The translations under genes were made by a program, and so were the position numbers. Shown here piece by piece: positions 51,200 through 60,745 of a stretch of DNA of 64,000 nucleotides. Origin of the DNA: an uncultured Endozoicomonas sp. (lineage in GTDB: Bacteria; Pseudomonadota; Gammaproteobacteria; Pseudomonadales; Endozoicomonadaceae); NCBI RefSeq assembly GCF_947495845.1, contig NZ_CANMAO010000006.1, forward strand, positions 1-64,000, written 5' to 3'. The notes under the pieces were generated by a model. It was not told where the DNA came from, did not search any database, and worked only from the letters and a program-made list of their open reading frames with translations. Position 1 is the stretch's first letter, and every line of letters starts with the position of its first letter.

Positions 51200-52257
51200 A
51201 AATAAGAAAATTGAGTTTGTTTGTATCATTATTGGTGATGATTTCTCCGGTTGGTCTCGCTTCAATGGCCGTATCTACCGCATTGGTTGAAAATCATGTA
51301 TCCGCACCCGTGAACTGGCTCAATGGCACTGTGATCAGTAAAGAAAGTGCGCAGATCAGTTCAGAAGTTCGTGGTCGTATAATATGGGTGGCTGATTTTG
51401 GTGCTCAGATTAATAAGGGAGGTCTGCTGGCGAAAATTGATGGCACAGAGCTGAAGCTGGAAGCTGAGCATAAAATGCTCCAGAAAGATCAGGCATTACA
51501 AAAATTTAGCTACTTATCCAGAGAAGCCGAGCGGTTGCAGGCATTACATAAAAAGAAAAGTATCTCGCGTAACAAGCTGGATGCTGCTCAGCATGATGCC
51601 AGAATGGCTGAGCTGGACTGGCAGTTGGCCAAAGTTAATTTTGATAAGGCGAATGATCAGCTGGAGCGATCTGAGGTACGTGCTCCATTTTCTGGTGTGG
51701 TCAATGAGCGAATGGCTGCTCTTGGGGAATATGTAACTGTGGGCGATAAGTTGGTTGAGTTGGTTAACACCGAGCAGGTCGAAGTGCAGGTTCAGATTCC
51801 TATCGGCTTGAGCCATTACCTTACCTCACAAGAAACACTGCAAATTCTTAATGGCGAAAACTCTTACCAGTCTCAATTGATTAACCAGGGAGCAAGTGCT
51901 GATTCCAGATCGCGCTTGATACAGGTGCGATTGAATCCGGGTTCTGTTCAGTGGGCACCGGGCACTCCAGTAAAAGTAGCTATACCTTTGAGTGAACCCG
52001 TGGAAGCTCTGAGGGTTCCCAGAGATGCCATTGTGATAAGTAAAGAGGGGCAGAAGATATACAAGGTGTTGAGGGAAAATGATGAACATCGTGCTTTTGC
52101 CATCACTGTCGATGTTTTGTTCGATAATGAACAGTATGCTTATGTGAGCGGGAAGATTCATGCTGGGGATCACGTGGTCGTGAGAGGGAATCATGGTTTA
52201 AAGACGAAAGATGTCGTGATTCCCGTTGAGCATATGGCTGAAACTGATGCGGGATAG
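51196..52257 (+). CDS. RND periplasmic adaptor (membrane fusion protein)
   Basis: A 353-residue HlyD/AcrA-family protein with a signal sequence (LSLFVSLLVMISPVGLASMA). The lipoyl domain halves are SSEVRGRIIWVADFGAQINK and RAPFSGVVNERMAALGEYVT, separated by a short coiled-coil hairpin (residues 95-150). Beta-barrel and membrane-proximal regions follow (VPRDAIVISKEGQKIYKVL). It overlaps the pump gene by ATGA (51196-51199), so the pair is translationally coupled. Confidence 0.92.
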   Translation: MKIRKLSLFVSLLVMISPVGLASMAVSTALVENHVSAPVNWLNGTVISKESAQISSEVRGRIIWVADFGAQINKGGLLAKIDGTELKLEAEHKMLQKDQALQKFSYLSREAERLQALHKKKSISRNKLDAAQHDARMAELDWQLAKVNFDKANDQLERSEVRAPFSGVVNERMAALGEYVTVGDKLVELVNTEQVEVQVQIPIGLSHYLTSQETLQILNGENSYQSQLINQGASADSRSRLIQVRLNPGSVQWAPGTPVKVAIPLSEPVEALRVPRDAIVISKEGQKIYKVLRENDEHRAFAITVDVLFDNEQYAYVSGKIHAGDHVVVRGNHGLKTKDVVIPVEHMAETDAG

Positions 52258-52289
52258 TTTTGAATGACTGCATCGTAAGCGCCAAATAA

Positions 52290-52403
52290 ACCCGCGTCCT
52301 TCCCAAAGTCTACCTGTATCGTGATCCCATTGATTTTCGAAAGTCATTTCGTGGGCTCGCGCTGCTGGCCGAACAGGAATTTGGACATAACCCCTATCGA
52401 TGA
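52290..52403 (+). mobile_element. IS66-family TnpB fragment
   Basis: An in-frame stretch reads RVLPKVYLYRDPIDFRKSFR then GLALLAEQEFGHNPYR and a TGA. This is the characteristic N-terminal block of IS66 TnpB, which is about 115 residues long; only 37 remain and there is no start codon. It marks the left edge of the repeat-protein island. Confidence 0.8.
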
Positions 52404-52420
52404 TGGTGACTTATTTCCCT

Positions 52421-55099
52421 TCACCATTCTCTTCTCTTCTTGGATCTCCTATTTCGTGTGACTGTATTATATCCTCCCTGATTTACATCGGCAGTCACGT
52501 TTGACTCATTCTCCCACTCCTCCCCGCTTTTCAGTGGTACGGATTGCTTAATAACACTGTCTATTCGATTAATTGCTCCGCCTATTGATTCCACGCTGTT
52601 AAGCTGGTTCGTCGGGATTTCAATGACCCTAAAGCCTAATTTTTGAAGCAGGGCGATTTTTAGCAGCGTCGAGCCATTCCTGATTTTGAAATCATTGCCC
52701 ACATAATGAACAGGCCCCTGTATTTCAATAACAACAGGGTAATCTGTCAGTAGCAGATCAACCGGAGGTAATGAATTCAGACTCTTTTCTTCTGTAATGT
52801 TTAAACCCTGCATTTTGATCCGAAGTTGCCTGAGGAATTCGGATTGAGGTTCTGAAGTAGTGGTCTTGTAATGGGGGGTAACCGGACACTCTTCGTTCAA
52901 CCAACTTGCGGCCATTGCAAGGGTGGGTTGATTATCTACACTAACTGGAGAGTTAGTTTTCAAGCGTGTAAACAGGTTCCTTATGCACTCTGTAAACAGA
53001 TTATCATCCGTCGCATTATAACTTAGGGGAGGGGCATTCAGTTTTTTCCTATCGTCATCCCCGCCTGCGTGGGAATGACGGGTGGCTGGTAAATTCTTTA
53101 TTGCTTCTCCCCTTAGAGCCAACCTGGCGCAATATGCCATTACTGCCCAGAGAGACATGAACGCCCCTTGTTGAGAGGGTTTAGAGTTTTCACTGATGCG
53201 GACAAGAGATTCGAACAGAGGTTCAACTACGCTCAGCTCAATAGCCTCACCCAGTTTCGCCATGGCCCACAGCAGGTTGGCGATAGCTTGGGAATTAAAT
53301 TGGTCTTTCTGCATGTTCACCTGTGGCAACAGCGAGGCCACAGCGGCTGTTAGATCTTTCGTCTGCTCCAGCCCGTTGTCCGCTAGTTTCGCCATGGCCC
53401 ACAGCAGGTTGGCGATGGCTTGGGCATTAAATTGGTCTTTCTTTACGTTCACTCGAGGCAGCAGCGCGGGTACGGCGGCTTTGAGCTCTGCTGTCCGCTC
53501 GAGCCCGTTGTCCACCAGTTTCGCCATGGCCCACAGTAGGTTGGCGATGGCTTGGGCATCAAATTGGTCTTTCTGCATGTTCACCTGGGGTAATAGCGCG
53601 GCCATGGCGGCTTTAAGCTCTGCTGTCCGCTCCAGCCCGTTGTCCACCAGTTTCGCCATGGCCCCCAGCAGGTTGGTGATAGCTTGGGCATTAAATTGGT
53701 CTTTCTTTGCGTTCACTCGAGGCAGCAGAGCGGCCACGGCGGCTTTGAGCTCTGCTGGCTGATTCAGCCCGTTGTCCACCAGTTTCGCCATGGCCCACAG
53801 TAGGTTGGCGATAGCTTGGGCATTAAATTGGTCTTTCTTTACGTTCACTCGAGGCAGCAGCGCGGGCACGGCGGCTTTGAGCTCTGCTGTCCGCTCGAGC
53901 CCGTTGTCCATCAGTTTCGCCATGGCCCCCATCAGGTTGGCGATAGCTTGGGCATTAAATTGGTCTTTCTCTCTGTTCACCAGTGGCAACAGCGCGGCCA
54001 CGGCGGCTTTGAGCTCTGCTGTCCGCTCCAGCCCGTTATCCATCAGTTTCGCCATGGCCCACAGCAGGTTGTTGATTTCCTGTGGATTAAAGCTCGCTTT
54101 CTTTGCGTTCACGCGAGGCAGCAGCGCGGCCACGGTGGCTTTGAGCTCTGCTGTCAGCTCGAGCCCGTTGTCCACCAGTTTCGCCATGGCCCACAGCAGG
54201 TTGGTGATAGCTTGGGCATTAAATTGGTCTTTCTTTACGTTCACTCGAGGCAGCAGCGCGGCCACGGCGGCTTTGAGCTCTGCTGTCCGCTCGAGCCCGT
54301 TGTCCACCAGTTTCGCCATGGCCCACAGCAGGTTGGTGATAGCTTGGGTATTAAATTGGTCTTTCTCTCTGTTCACCTGGGGTAATAGCGCGGCCACGGC
54401 GGCTTTGAGCTCTGCTGTCCACTCCAGCCCGTTATCCATCAGTTTCGCCATGGCCCACAGCAGGTTGGTGATACCTTGGGCATCTGTATAAGCAGGCTTT
54501 TGGTCGCACTTTAGTTTTATTTCATCAAGCAAAGTTGACAATAAATTAGATTGAGAATCCTTAACCTTCTTATCCATTTTTTCATGAGGTGTAAAAACAC
54601 CCGCTGAAGTGAATGAATGAAGTGTTGTCGTTAAGCTACGCCATTCCCAATTCGTTGCTGGCTTAAATACTTCCAGTAAAGGTGCCAGCTTGCTTATCTG
54701 GTCTAGATTTAAAGGACTTTGAGCAGTCGATGTGTATTGTTTAATTGTTTGGGCACATTGACTATGCTTTTTCCCATCATATTTAGTTCCGTACTTACTC
54801 GATACCGACACCAAAGAGTCAATTGTCGTTTGGGTGATGAGCTCATTAAAATTTTGAATTCTGCGTGTTCCCCGCATTGATAAATTGGGAGCGCTGGAAG
54901 GGTTATTAAATCTTTGTATTTTGGGGGTAAATTTTGCTGCTTTTTGTACCCTACGGACCGAGCTACTTTTATGCGGCAGCCCCTTTGAAGAATTGGCACG
55001 TTCATTCGGGTTTTTGTCATTATTATCTGTGTCTGTTCTAACTGTGCCTGTTCTAAAGTTGGTAGCGCTGCCAATGTTATTCATGTTTAGTAATTCCAT
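52421..55099 (-). CDS. helical-repeat protein with C-terminal RAP domain (OPR/FASTK-like)
   Basis: An 892-residue protein. After a polar N-terminus (1-100) and a helical region there are nine near-identical 44-residue repeats (about residues 210-605) of the form IANLLWAMAKLVDNGLERTA, then ELKAAVAALLPRVNVKKDQF, then NAQA, and a tenth decayed unit. The LLWAMAKL core is that of FAST-kinase, octotricopeptide and heptatricopeptide RNA-binding arrays. Near residue 780 is a RAP domain (LLTDYPVVIEIQGPVHYVGN, then LLKIALLQKLGFRVIEIP), related to Vsr-type nucleases. Such proteins bind organelle RNAs in eukaryotes; bacterial examples occur in host-associated species. I infer an RNA-binding protein, possibly acting in a host cell. 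No signal peptide is visible. Confidence 0.8.
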   Translation of the reverse strand: MELLNMNNIGSATNFRTGTVRTDTDNNDKNPNERANSSKGLPHKSSSVRRVQKAAKFTPKIQRFNNPSSAPNLSMRGTRRIQNFNELITQTTIDSLVSVSSKYGTKYDGKKHSQCAQTIKQYTSTAQSPLNLDQISKLAPLLEVFKPATNWEWRSLTTTLHSFTSAGVFTPHEKMDKKVKDSQSNLLSTLLDEIKLKCDQKPAYTDAQGITNLLWAMAKLMDNGLEWTAELKAAVAALLPQVNREKDQFNTQAITNLLWAMAKLVDNGLERTAELKAAVAALLPRVNVKKDQFNAQAITNLLWAMAKLVDNGLELTAELKATVAALLPRVNAKKASFNPQEINNLLWAMAKLMDNGLERTAELKAAVAALLPLVNREKDQFNAQAIANLMGAMAKLMDNGLERTAELKAAVPALLPRVNVKKDQFNAQAIANLLWAMAKLVDNGLNQPAELKAAVAALLPRVNAKKDQFNAQAITNLLGAMAKLVDNGLERTAELKAAMAALLPQVNMQKDQFDAQAIANLLWAMAKLVDNGLERTAELKAAVPALLPRVNVKKDQFNAQAIANLLWAMAKLADNGLEQTKDLTAAVASLLPQVNMQKDQFNSQAIANLLWAMAKLGEAIELSVVEPLFESLVRISENSKPSQQGAFMSLWAVMAYCARLALRGEAIKNLPATRHSHAGGDDDRKKLNAPPLSYNATDDNLFTECIRNLFTRLKTNSPVSVDNQPTLAMAASWLNEECPVTPHYKTTTSEPQSEFLRQLRIKMQGLNITEEKSLNSLPPVDLLLTDYPVVIEIQGPVHYVGNDFKIRNGSTLLKIALLQKLGFRVIEIPTNQLNSVESIGGAINRIDSVIKQSVPLKSGEEWENESNVTADVNQGGYNTVTRNRRSKKRREW

Positions 55100-55523
55100 A
55101 AAAATAAAAATTAGATCATGGTTCTTCCTATAGGTTCATTTTGTTGAAATGGTTATAAACGCCAATGGCACTGACTTAAGGTTATTTCTCATTCTAGGAG
55201 TGGGGAAGTTCCGCTGGTCTACTCAATTTTCTACCATCCTCGCTACGGGCGCTATTCTCGGTCAGCCTCCTAGCAGACCTGAGGCCTGTCGCTGTCAATC
55301 TGTTGAATAGCACGAAGTCCCTTAAAGCAGGTTTGAAAAGAGAGCAAAAGAAAGCTGCGATGAAAAGAAAGCTGCGATGAGTACACACTATCTTTTTGAA
55401 GCCTTGGCAAGGCAGGGGCTTTCATGATCTTGTCGGGTGGGTCAGCATGCGATTGCGATATAGGGGCATCTTTGCCCCTCGCCCAAAAAACCATAAATGG
55501 AGTGAACTTAATAATTATTTTGA
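55100..55523. other. gap between two divergent repeat-protein genes
   Basis: No gene supported. It holds the presumed promoters of both flanking genes. A near-duplicate GAAAAGAAAGCTGCGATGA occurs around 55350-55380. The frame of the next gene opens immediately after a TGA at 55521. Confidence 0.45.
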
Positions 55524-55781
55524 GGTCAAACGGCGGTATTTTATAGTTTAACTGAACAGGGTTCTATTCTGGAATTTACAACAACCTACCCCTATCCAAG
55601 ACATCATGTCACGGATGGCCAGCAGAGCAGATCAAGAAATCAATTAAACGAAAGACGTGGCGTCTCAACTTGTGAACCCTGTAAAAGTACAGCTACCCAA
55701 GTTAATGTCAAATATTTAGAGGATGTCTTTTGGAAACAGCAACCATCACCATTACATAAGCGTAAAGTCACAGCATCTGAT

Positions 55782-58700
55782 GTGATGACGGCATATTTAA
55801 AGGACTCAAACTCCCTACGAAGAGGCTTCTTTCTACAAAAGCTCTGCTTAAAGGACATTCTCTTTGACAATGGACATATCAGTCCCGATCAGGTCATTCA
55901 AGAATTCAATCGAGCTCCAGATCAAAAAAATAAGTGTCAGTTAGCGGTAGCTCACTTCAAGGATCGATGTTGCTTGAGGGGGCTGCCGTTGAAGGGCCAG
56001 CAGGTCACACCGGATGAGGTGGTTAAGGATTTTCGGGCAGTCAAAGCAACACTGGATCTAGCGCGTTTCAAAGCGGAATGCTGCCTGAAGGGCCTGTTTT
56101 TGACACCGGATGGTAAGCTGAAACCCGAGCAGGTCACACCGGATGCGGTGGTTAAGGATTACCCAGGTAGTCCAGAAGGCAAACTTGGGATAGCGCGCTT
56201 CAAACAGGAATGTTGCCTGAGAGGTCTGCCGTTAAATGGCCAGCAGGTCACACCGGATGCGGTAGTTAACGGTTTTCCGGATAATCCAGAAGGCAAGTTG
56301 GGGATAGCGCGCTTCAAACAGGAATGTTGCCTGAGAGGTCTGCCGTTAAATGGCCAGCAGGTCACACCGGATGCGGTAGTTAACGGTTTTCCGGATAATC
56401 CAGAAGGCAAGTTGGGGATAGCGCGCTTCAAAGAGGAATGTTGCCTGAGGGACCTGCCGTTGAATGGCCAGCAGGTCACACCGGCTGTGGTGGTTAAGGA
56501 TTATCAGGCAGTCAAAGCAACACTGGAGCTAGCACGCTTCAAAGCGGAATGTTGCCTGAAGGGCCTGCTTTTGTCACCGGATGGTAAGCAGAAACCCGAG
56601 CAGGTCACACCGGATGCGGTGGTTAAGGATTACCCAGGTAGTCCAGAAGGCAAACTTGGGATAGCGCGCTTCAAGCAGGAATGTTGCCTGAGGGATCTGC
56701 CGTTAAATGGCCAGCAGGTCACACCGGATGCGGTAGTTAACGGTTTTCCGGATAATCCAGAAGGCAAACTTGGGATAGCGCGCTTCAAACAGGAATGTTG
56801 CCTGAGGGATCTGCCGTTAAATGGCCAGCAGGTCACACCGGATGCGGTAGTTAACGGTTTTCCGGATAATCCAGAAGGCAAACTTGGGATAGTGCGCTTC
56901 AAACAGGAATGTTGCCTGAGGGGTCTGCCGTTAAATGGCCGGCAGGTTACACCGGATGCGGTAGTTAACGGTTTTCCGGATAATCCAGAAGGCAAACTTG
57001 GGATAGTGCGCTTCAAACAGGAATGTTGCCTGAGGGGTCTGCCGTTAAATGGCCGGCAGGTTACACCGGATGCTGTGGTTAAGGGTTATGAATGCAATGG
57101 TTGGCTCCTCGAAAGAGCTATTTTTTATTCTCAGCTGGCACTGAATGCAAGAGAACTGAATGACTGTCATCTGGATAATGAAACAGTATTAAAAGCGTTT
57201 GATGAAGTTCCCGGAGATCATTCTTCGAGGCAAGTCGAGTATCTGATGCAAAGGTTGAAAAAAACACAGTTATACGATGAAACCAACGAAGCTCAGGGTA
57301 CACTTCAACAGGCTTGGCAAATCTTAAACAACGTATCAGTCAAAAACGATGAGCAACATCGACTTCAATGTATTTTAAAATTCATGGCTGTGCAGTATGA
57401 GCTGCCACTTGATCATCAGAGGGTGTCAGCAGAACAGGTATTGCAAACCATCAAAACACTCAGGAGCTCATTTCAAAATTCACGCTTAGAGTTCTTCTTC
57501 CTGGCACATTGTTTTAAGACGAGGCTGTCTATTGGGGGACAAAAAATCCATGAGAGTCAGGTTCTAAACTGCCTTCAGAGTTTCCCTGAAGGAAGCAAGT
57601 TGCGCCATGCTTTACGCTGCTGGTTTGAACGATTCAGCTCCGAAGACTATCTCATGGAGCAGTTACTGTATAAGCGAGATACTTCGATTACAAAGCGGGA
57701 CAGTGATAGCCGGCACGGGCACGCAGCTTCTGCCAGTCAAGGTGATGCTTCAATGGCAGTGAATAGAGAGCACTTTGTATTACCTAAACCAGGCTCAGAT
57801 AACACGAATGCTAGCTTTTTACCCAGTGATGGAGAAAATAGTTATTCAGCCAAACGTGTAAATAGCGCCACACCGGATCATCGAGATTTTCTCGACGTAA
57901 TCCCCGTTATAGAAAGGTCTGGTGGAAGAAAAAAATCGGTAGAAGTATCCGTTGCTAATTTTAACAAAGGAGGCCTATTCCCTTGCCGAGTTCCGGGATA
58001 CCGGGGAGGAACAAAAATAGCGGAGAATACGTTCGTTACTCAGACAGTCAGTGCCAGTGCTACTCAAACTCTTAAGCAATTGTTAAATGTAGGCGGAGCG
58101 AGTTTACCAGACAATCAGGTTGCGCGGTTAAATGTGCTAACGCTGAAAGCGCTGGAGATTATTCAAGAAGTCAATAGTTTTTTTACCGAACCTCCCATTC
58201 TTATTACCGGGTCATTTTCTCGATTTTTGCAGAACCGCTGCTCATCATTTAAAGATATTGACATTATCTGCATGACGGAAGAGTCTGCCAGGATACTTTT
58301 TGAAAAGCTGCAAATACTTAACGCCGAGAAGTGGTCAGAAGTTCCCCGAAGCATTGTCATCTGGCCAATTCCCGGATGTTCTGAGATCAGACTACCAAGA
58401 GCCTACAATATTGCTTTGAATGAGGGTGATTTGGGTACGCAAGCAATGGGGCTTCAGGTCAGTGTTGAGGCCAGAGTAACTTACTGGAATAGAAAACCAT
58501 TGTTAGTTCATGTTCCTGGCGTTGAGAGGCCTGTGTGCTGTTTGTCGTTTGCTGAAGAGATCAAATCACTAAACGACACACTGAAACACCTGGGTGATCA
58601 ACTGGTTCCGCTAACAGAGCAATTGCAAAAAGGGGATGTATTTGACATACCTCGAACCATTCTTTTTAACCTCCCCAAAACAATCAATGAGCAAATTTAT

Positions 58701-58970
58701 GGCTTGCTTATGCGCTCCCTGCTTAGCCTGAATAAAGGCAAACAGTTTATTTCTCTGTACTCTGAAGAAAAGTATAACCAGCTTCCAGAACAACAAGACC
58801 TTCATACACTTACTAAGAATCTTCAAATGAAATTGAAAAACCATGATCACCTTAATGGTTTTTTGGCAAGCGTTAACTACTGGCTATCAAAAGCACCGTG
58901 TGTGAGTGATTACGAGATCAATAAGAAGACATTTATCAAAGGCATTATTGCAAATATGTACCCTGAATAA
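55782..58970 (+). CDS. tandem-repeat protein with nucleotidyltransferase-fold domain
   Basis: A 1062-residue protein from the first canonical start (GTG 55782, ATG 55785). Ten units of 38-46 residues (about 60-440) follow the pattern FKQECCLRGLPLNGQQVTPD then AVVNGFPDNPEGKLGIAR; two longer units carry an extra TPDGKLKPEQ-type insert. Each unit is a likely helix pair with paired cysteines. A degenerate helical region (440-620) and a linker follow, then near residue 805 a nucleotidyltransferase-like core, ILITGSFSRFLQNR...FKDIDIIC, with Gly-Ser and a DID pair. The frame is open and coding-like for 258 bases before the start, so the true N-terminus may be longer with a non-standard start. Function unknown; effector or RNA-modifying roles are guesses. 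Confidence 0.75.
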   Translation: MMTAYLKDSNSLRRGFFLQKLCLKDILFDNGHISPDQVIQEFNRAPDQKNKCQLAVAHFKDRCCLRGLPLKGQQVTPDEVVKDFRAVKATLDLARFKAECCLKGLFLTPDGKLKPEQVTPDAVVKDYPGSPEGKLGIARFKQECCLRGLPLNGQQVTPDAVVNGFPDNPEGKLGIARFKQECCLRGLPLNGQQVTPDAVVNGFPDNPEGKLGIARFKEECCLRDLPLNGQQVTPAVVVKDYQAVKATLELARFKAECCLKGLLLSPDGKQKPEQVTPDAVVKDYPGSPEGKLGIARFKQECCLRDLPLNGQQVTPDAVVNGFPDNPEGKLGIARFKQECCLRDLPLNGQQVTPDAVVNGFPDNPEGKLGIVRFKQECCLRGLPLNGRQVTPDAVVNGFPDNPEGKLGIVRFKQECCLRGLPLNGRQVTPDAVVKGYECNGWLLERAIFYSQLALNARELNDCHLDNETVLKAFDEVPGDHSSRQVEYLMQRLKKTQLYDETNEAQGTLQQAWQILNNVSVKNDEQHRLQCILKFMAVQYELPLDHQRVSAEQVLQTIKTLRSSFQNSRLEFFFLAHCFKTRLSIGGQKIHESQVLNCLQSFPEGSKLRHALRCWFERFSSEDYLMEQLLYKRDTSITKRDSDSRHGHAASASQGDASMAVNREHFVLPKPGSDNTNASFLPSDGENSYSAKRVNSATPDHRDFLDVIPVIERSGGRKKSVEVSVANFNKGGLFPCRVPGYRGGTKIAENTFVTQTVSASATQTLKQLLNVGGASLPDNQVARLNVLTLKALEIIQEVNSFFTEPPILITGSFSRFLQNRCSSFKDIDIICMTEESARILFEKLQILNAEKWSEVPRSIVIWPIPGCSEIRLPRAYNIALNEGDLGTQAMGLQVSVEARVTYWNRKPLLVHVPGVERPVCCLSFAEEIKSLNDTLKHLGDQLVPLTEQLQKGDVFDIPRTILFNLPKTINEQIYGLLMRSLLSLNKGKQFISLYSEEKYNQLPEQQDLHTLTKNLQMKLKNHDHLNGFLASVNYWLSKAPCVSDYEINKKTFIKGIIANMYPE

Positions 58971-58988
58971 GATCGGACAGAGCCAGCT

Positions 58989-59151
58989 TAAGTACCCGGC
59001 CATTTGGAATCGAATATTTCTGGCTTGTTGATCAAGTTCTCTGCAAGGCGCAACGCCGGGAGCATAGCGAGCTATGTGACCAGAGTTGCAACGCAGTCAG
59101 AGAGCCTGATCAATGAGTCAGAAAATATGATTTCATATGGTTGGGTACTTA
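58989..59151. repeat. MITE-like imperfect palindrome, 163 bp
   Basis: The ends TAAGTACCC (58989-58997) and GGGTACTTA (59143-59151) are exact inverses. Inner paired segments include AATATTTCTG with CAGAAAATAT, TTGATCA with TGATCAA and TCTCTG with CAGAGA, converging on ATAGCGAGCTAT in the centre. It has no coding capacity and lies between the repeat gene and the integrase gene. Confidence 0.75.
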
Positions 59152-59190
59152 GTAATACCAATTACTATTTTTAAATTATGGGCTACGTAG

Positions 59191-60579
59191 CTATTTTGAC
59201 CTACTGGATTTGCGTTGAAGTTCCTCTCCATAGCTACCACCCACCCACAGCCCGAGTTGCTTCAAATACTGTTCCCACTCAGTTAATAGCGCTGTCTTTT
59301 CTTCCCAGTACTCATTTTTGTCATAGTGCTTGCTTTGCACACCGCTAAAAACGTGATGCTGGATTCGCTTCACATCATCAGGATCGTAATTGTTGATGAC
59401 TTTTTTGAAATGCTTTTTCATCAGAGTGGTGCAGGTACTGCGAAGACCGTCATACTTGACTGATGTCTTCGCCCACGCACTGTATAGCCTGAACTGTTTT
59501 GGGATATAGCTTTCTGAGAATGGATAAATCTTGCCTACGCCACCGCTCAATTCTCGAAGCCGTTTGAGGCACTCAATAGCGGTATCTGACAGGTAGACAA
59601 GGTATTCTCTCGGCTTACCGCTGTTACCTTTATAGTCGATGATTTCTATGGAACGCTCTTCAAAATCGACCCTGTCCCAGTCCACATCGATCAGTTGTCG
59701 TTTACGGTGCCCACCGAGCAGTATGTTCAGCGTGATCAGGTAAAACGTGCTGGTTTCCATGCAAAATCGTGTCGAGTCATCTTTATCAAGGGTGACGGAT
59801 TGATAGAATTGAGTCAGTTTCTTTTCCGTGAGGTGATTGTTTTTTGATTGTTCAAAAGAGGGGTCTGTTGCGACATCCTGTGCCGGGTTATAGCGAATTC
59901 GGGAAAAATCGACATCAGGAAACCCTTTCTCTCTTAGCGCTCCAAGCGTCGCCTGCCGTTTTTTGGCGAAGTTATACGCCGTTGTCAGGTACGTTTTTAC
60001 CCGGTTGGAGGATCGACCAATGTCTCGCTTTACCATATGGCTGACAATTTTCTCGATACAATCTTCTGTCACTTCGTGAGCCAAAGTATCAAGAATAGGT
60101 TCAAACTTTTTGACGGCAAGTACGTTTTTGGTTAGCTCGCGCTTTACGTTGTCTTTATCCTTTTTGCCGGACTGTGTCTGGTAATAAATATAGAAATGGA
60201 CGACATCTTTGAAAGTTGCCAGCCTCTTTTCCGGTGTGTGTGACAGATTAACCGCAAGTGGGTCTATGCCTTGTTTGATCTGCTTCCGATAAAGTGCTGT
60301 ATCTTCGGTTGCTTTTGAGAACGGATAAGTCTCAGGGTCAAATTTCCCCAGACTGATCTTGCGGACTTTTTTGTGCTCGTTAGTGTACCGATAGATAAAG
60401 GTGCCGACGACGGCATCATTGCTGTTAATCTTCATACGAAAAACAATGGAGCCCTCGCCCTGGGGGAAAGAGTGAATCGCGAGAGAAGTGTCGTTTTCTC
60501 CACCATTTTTATGCTGCTTCAGAAAGTCTTTGCACAGCTTTGTCAGTGTATTTGTGTTAACCTTTTTTGGTCTCTGCAT
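59191..60579 (-). CDS. tyrosine recombinase (island integrase)
   Basis: A 462-residue integrase. The N-terminal arm-binding domain (about 40-110) has KVRKISLGKFDPETYPFSKA, and the core-binding domain spans about 120-215. The catalytic domain carries GGHRKRQLIDVDW (Arg292 or Arg294), Lys317 in IIDYKG, KYDGLRSTCTT (Arg380), HHVFSG (His408 or 409) and the nucleophile Tyr419 in SKHYDKN. It lies 355 bases from the 5' side of tRNA-Phe and reads away from it. It probably moved the repeat-protein island. All catalytic residues are present. Confidence 0.92.
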   Translation of the reverse strand: MQRPKKVNTNTLTKLCKDFLKQHKNGGENDTSLAIHSFPQGEGSIVFRMKINSNDAVVGTFIYRYTNEHKKVRKISLGKFDPETYPFSKATEDTALYRKQIKQGIDPLAVNLSHTPEKRLATFKDVVHFYIYYQTQSGKKDKDNVKRELTKNVLAVKKFEPILDTLAHEVTEDCIEKIVSHMVKRDIGRSSNRVKTYLTTAYNFAKKRQATLGALREKGFPDVDFSRIRYNPAQDVATDPSFEQSKNNHLTEKKLTQFYQSVTLDKDDSTRFCMETSTFYLITLNILLGGHRKRQLIDVDWDRVDFEERSIEIIDYKGNSGKPREYLVYLSDTAIECLKRLRELSGGVGKIYPFSESYIPKQFRLYSAWAKTSVKYDGLRSTCTTLMKKHFKKVINNYDPDDVKRIQHHVFSGVQSKHYDKNEYWEEKTALLTEWEQYLKQLGLWVGGSYGEELQRKSSRSK

Positions 60580-60745
60580 AGTGTCGTTTAACTGCCTGTC
60601 CTGTTGCTGTTTTAATGACTAGCTTTTATGACAATCAAGCACTCTGAATTCCATATCCGAGTAATACCGTCTGATCATACGACAACGATTTATTGATCGT
60701 TCGGTTAATTAATAATCTAGTTGGATTTCCTGGAATGAGCAACAA

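Noticed and set aside
53230-54480. Regular 132-bp DNA repeats that could look like a satellite or CRISPR-like array
   Set aside because: The repeats are in frame and encode the 44-residue helical units of the minus-strand RAP protein. There are no unique spacers between short repeats.
53196-54491. Two long + strand open frames opposite the RAP protein
   Set aside because: They exist only because the repeat DNA lacks stops in other phases; they have no start signals or known domains.
55960-57095. Regular 114-bp DNA repeats
   Set aside because: They are protein-coding units of the + strand nucleotidyltransferase-fold protein. The long minus-strand frames over them are shadows.
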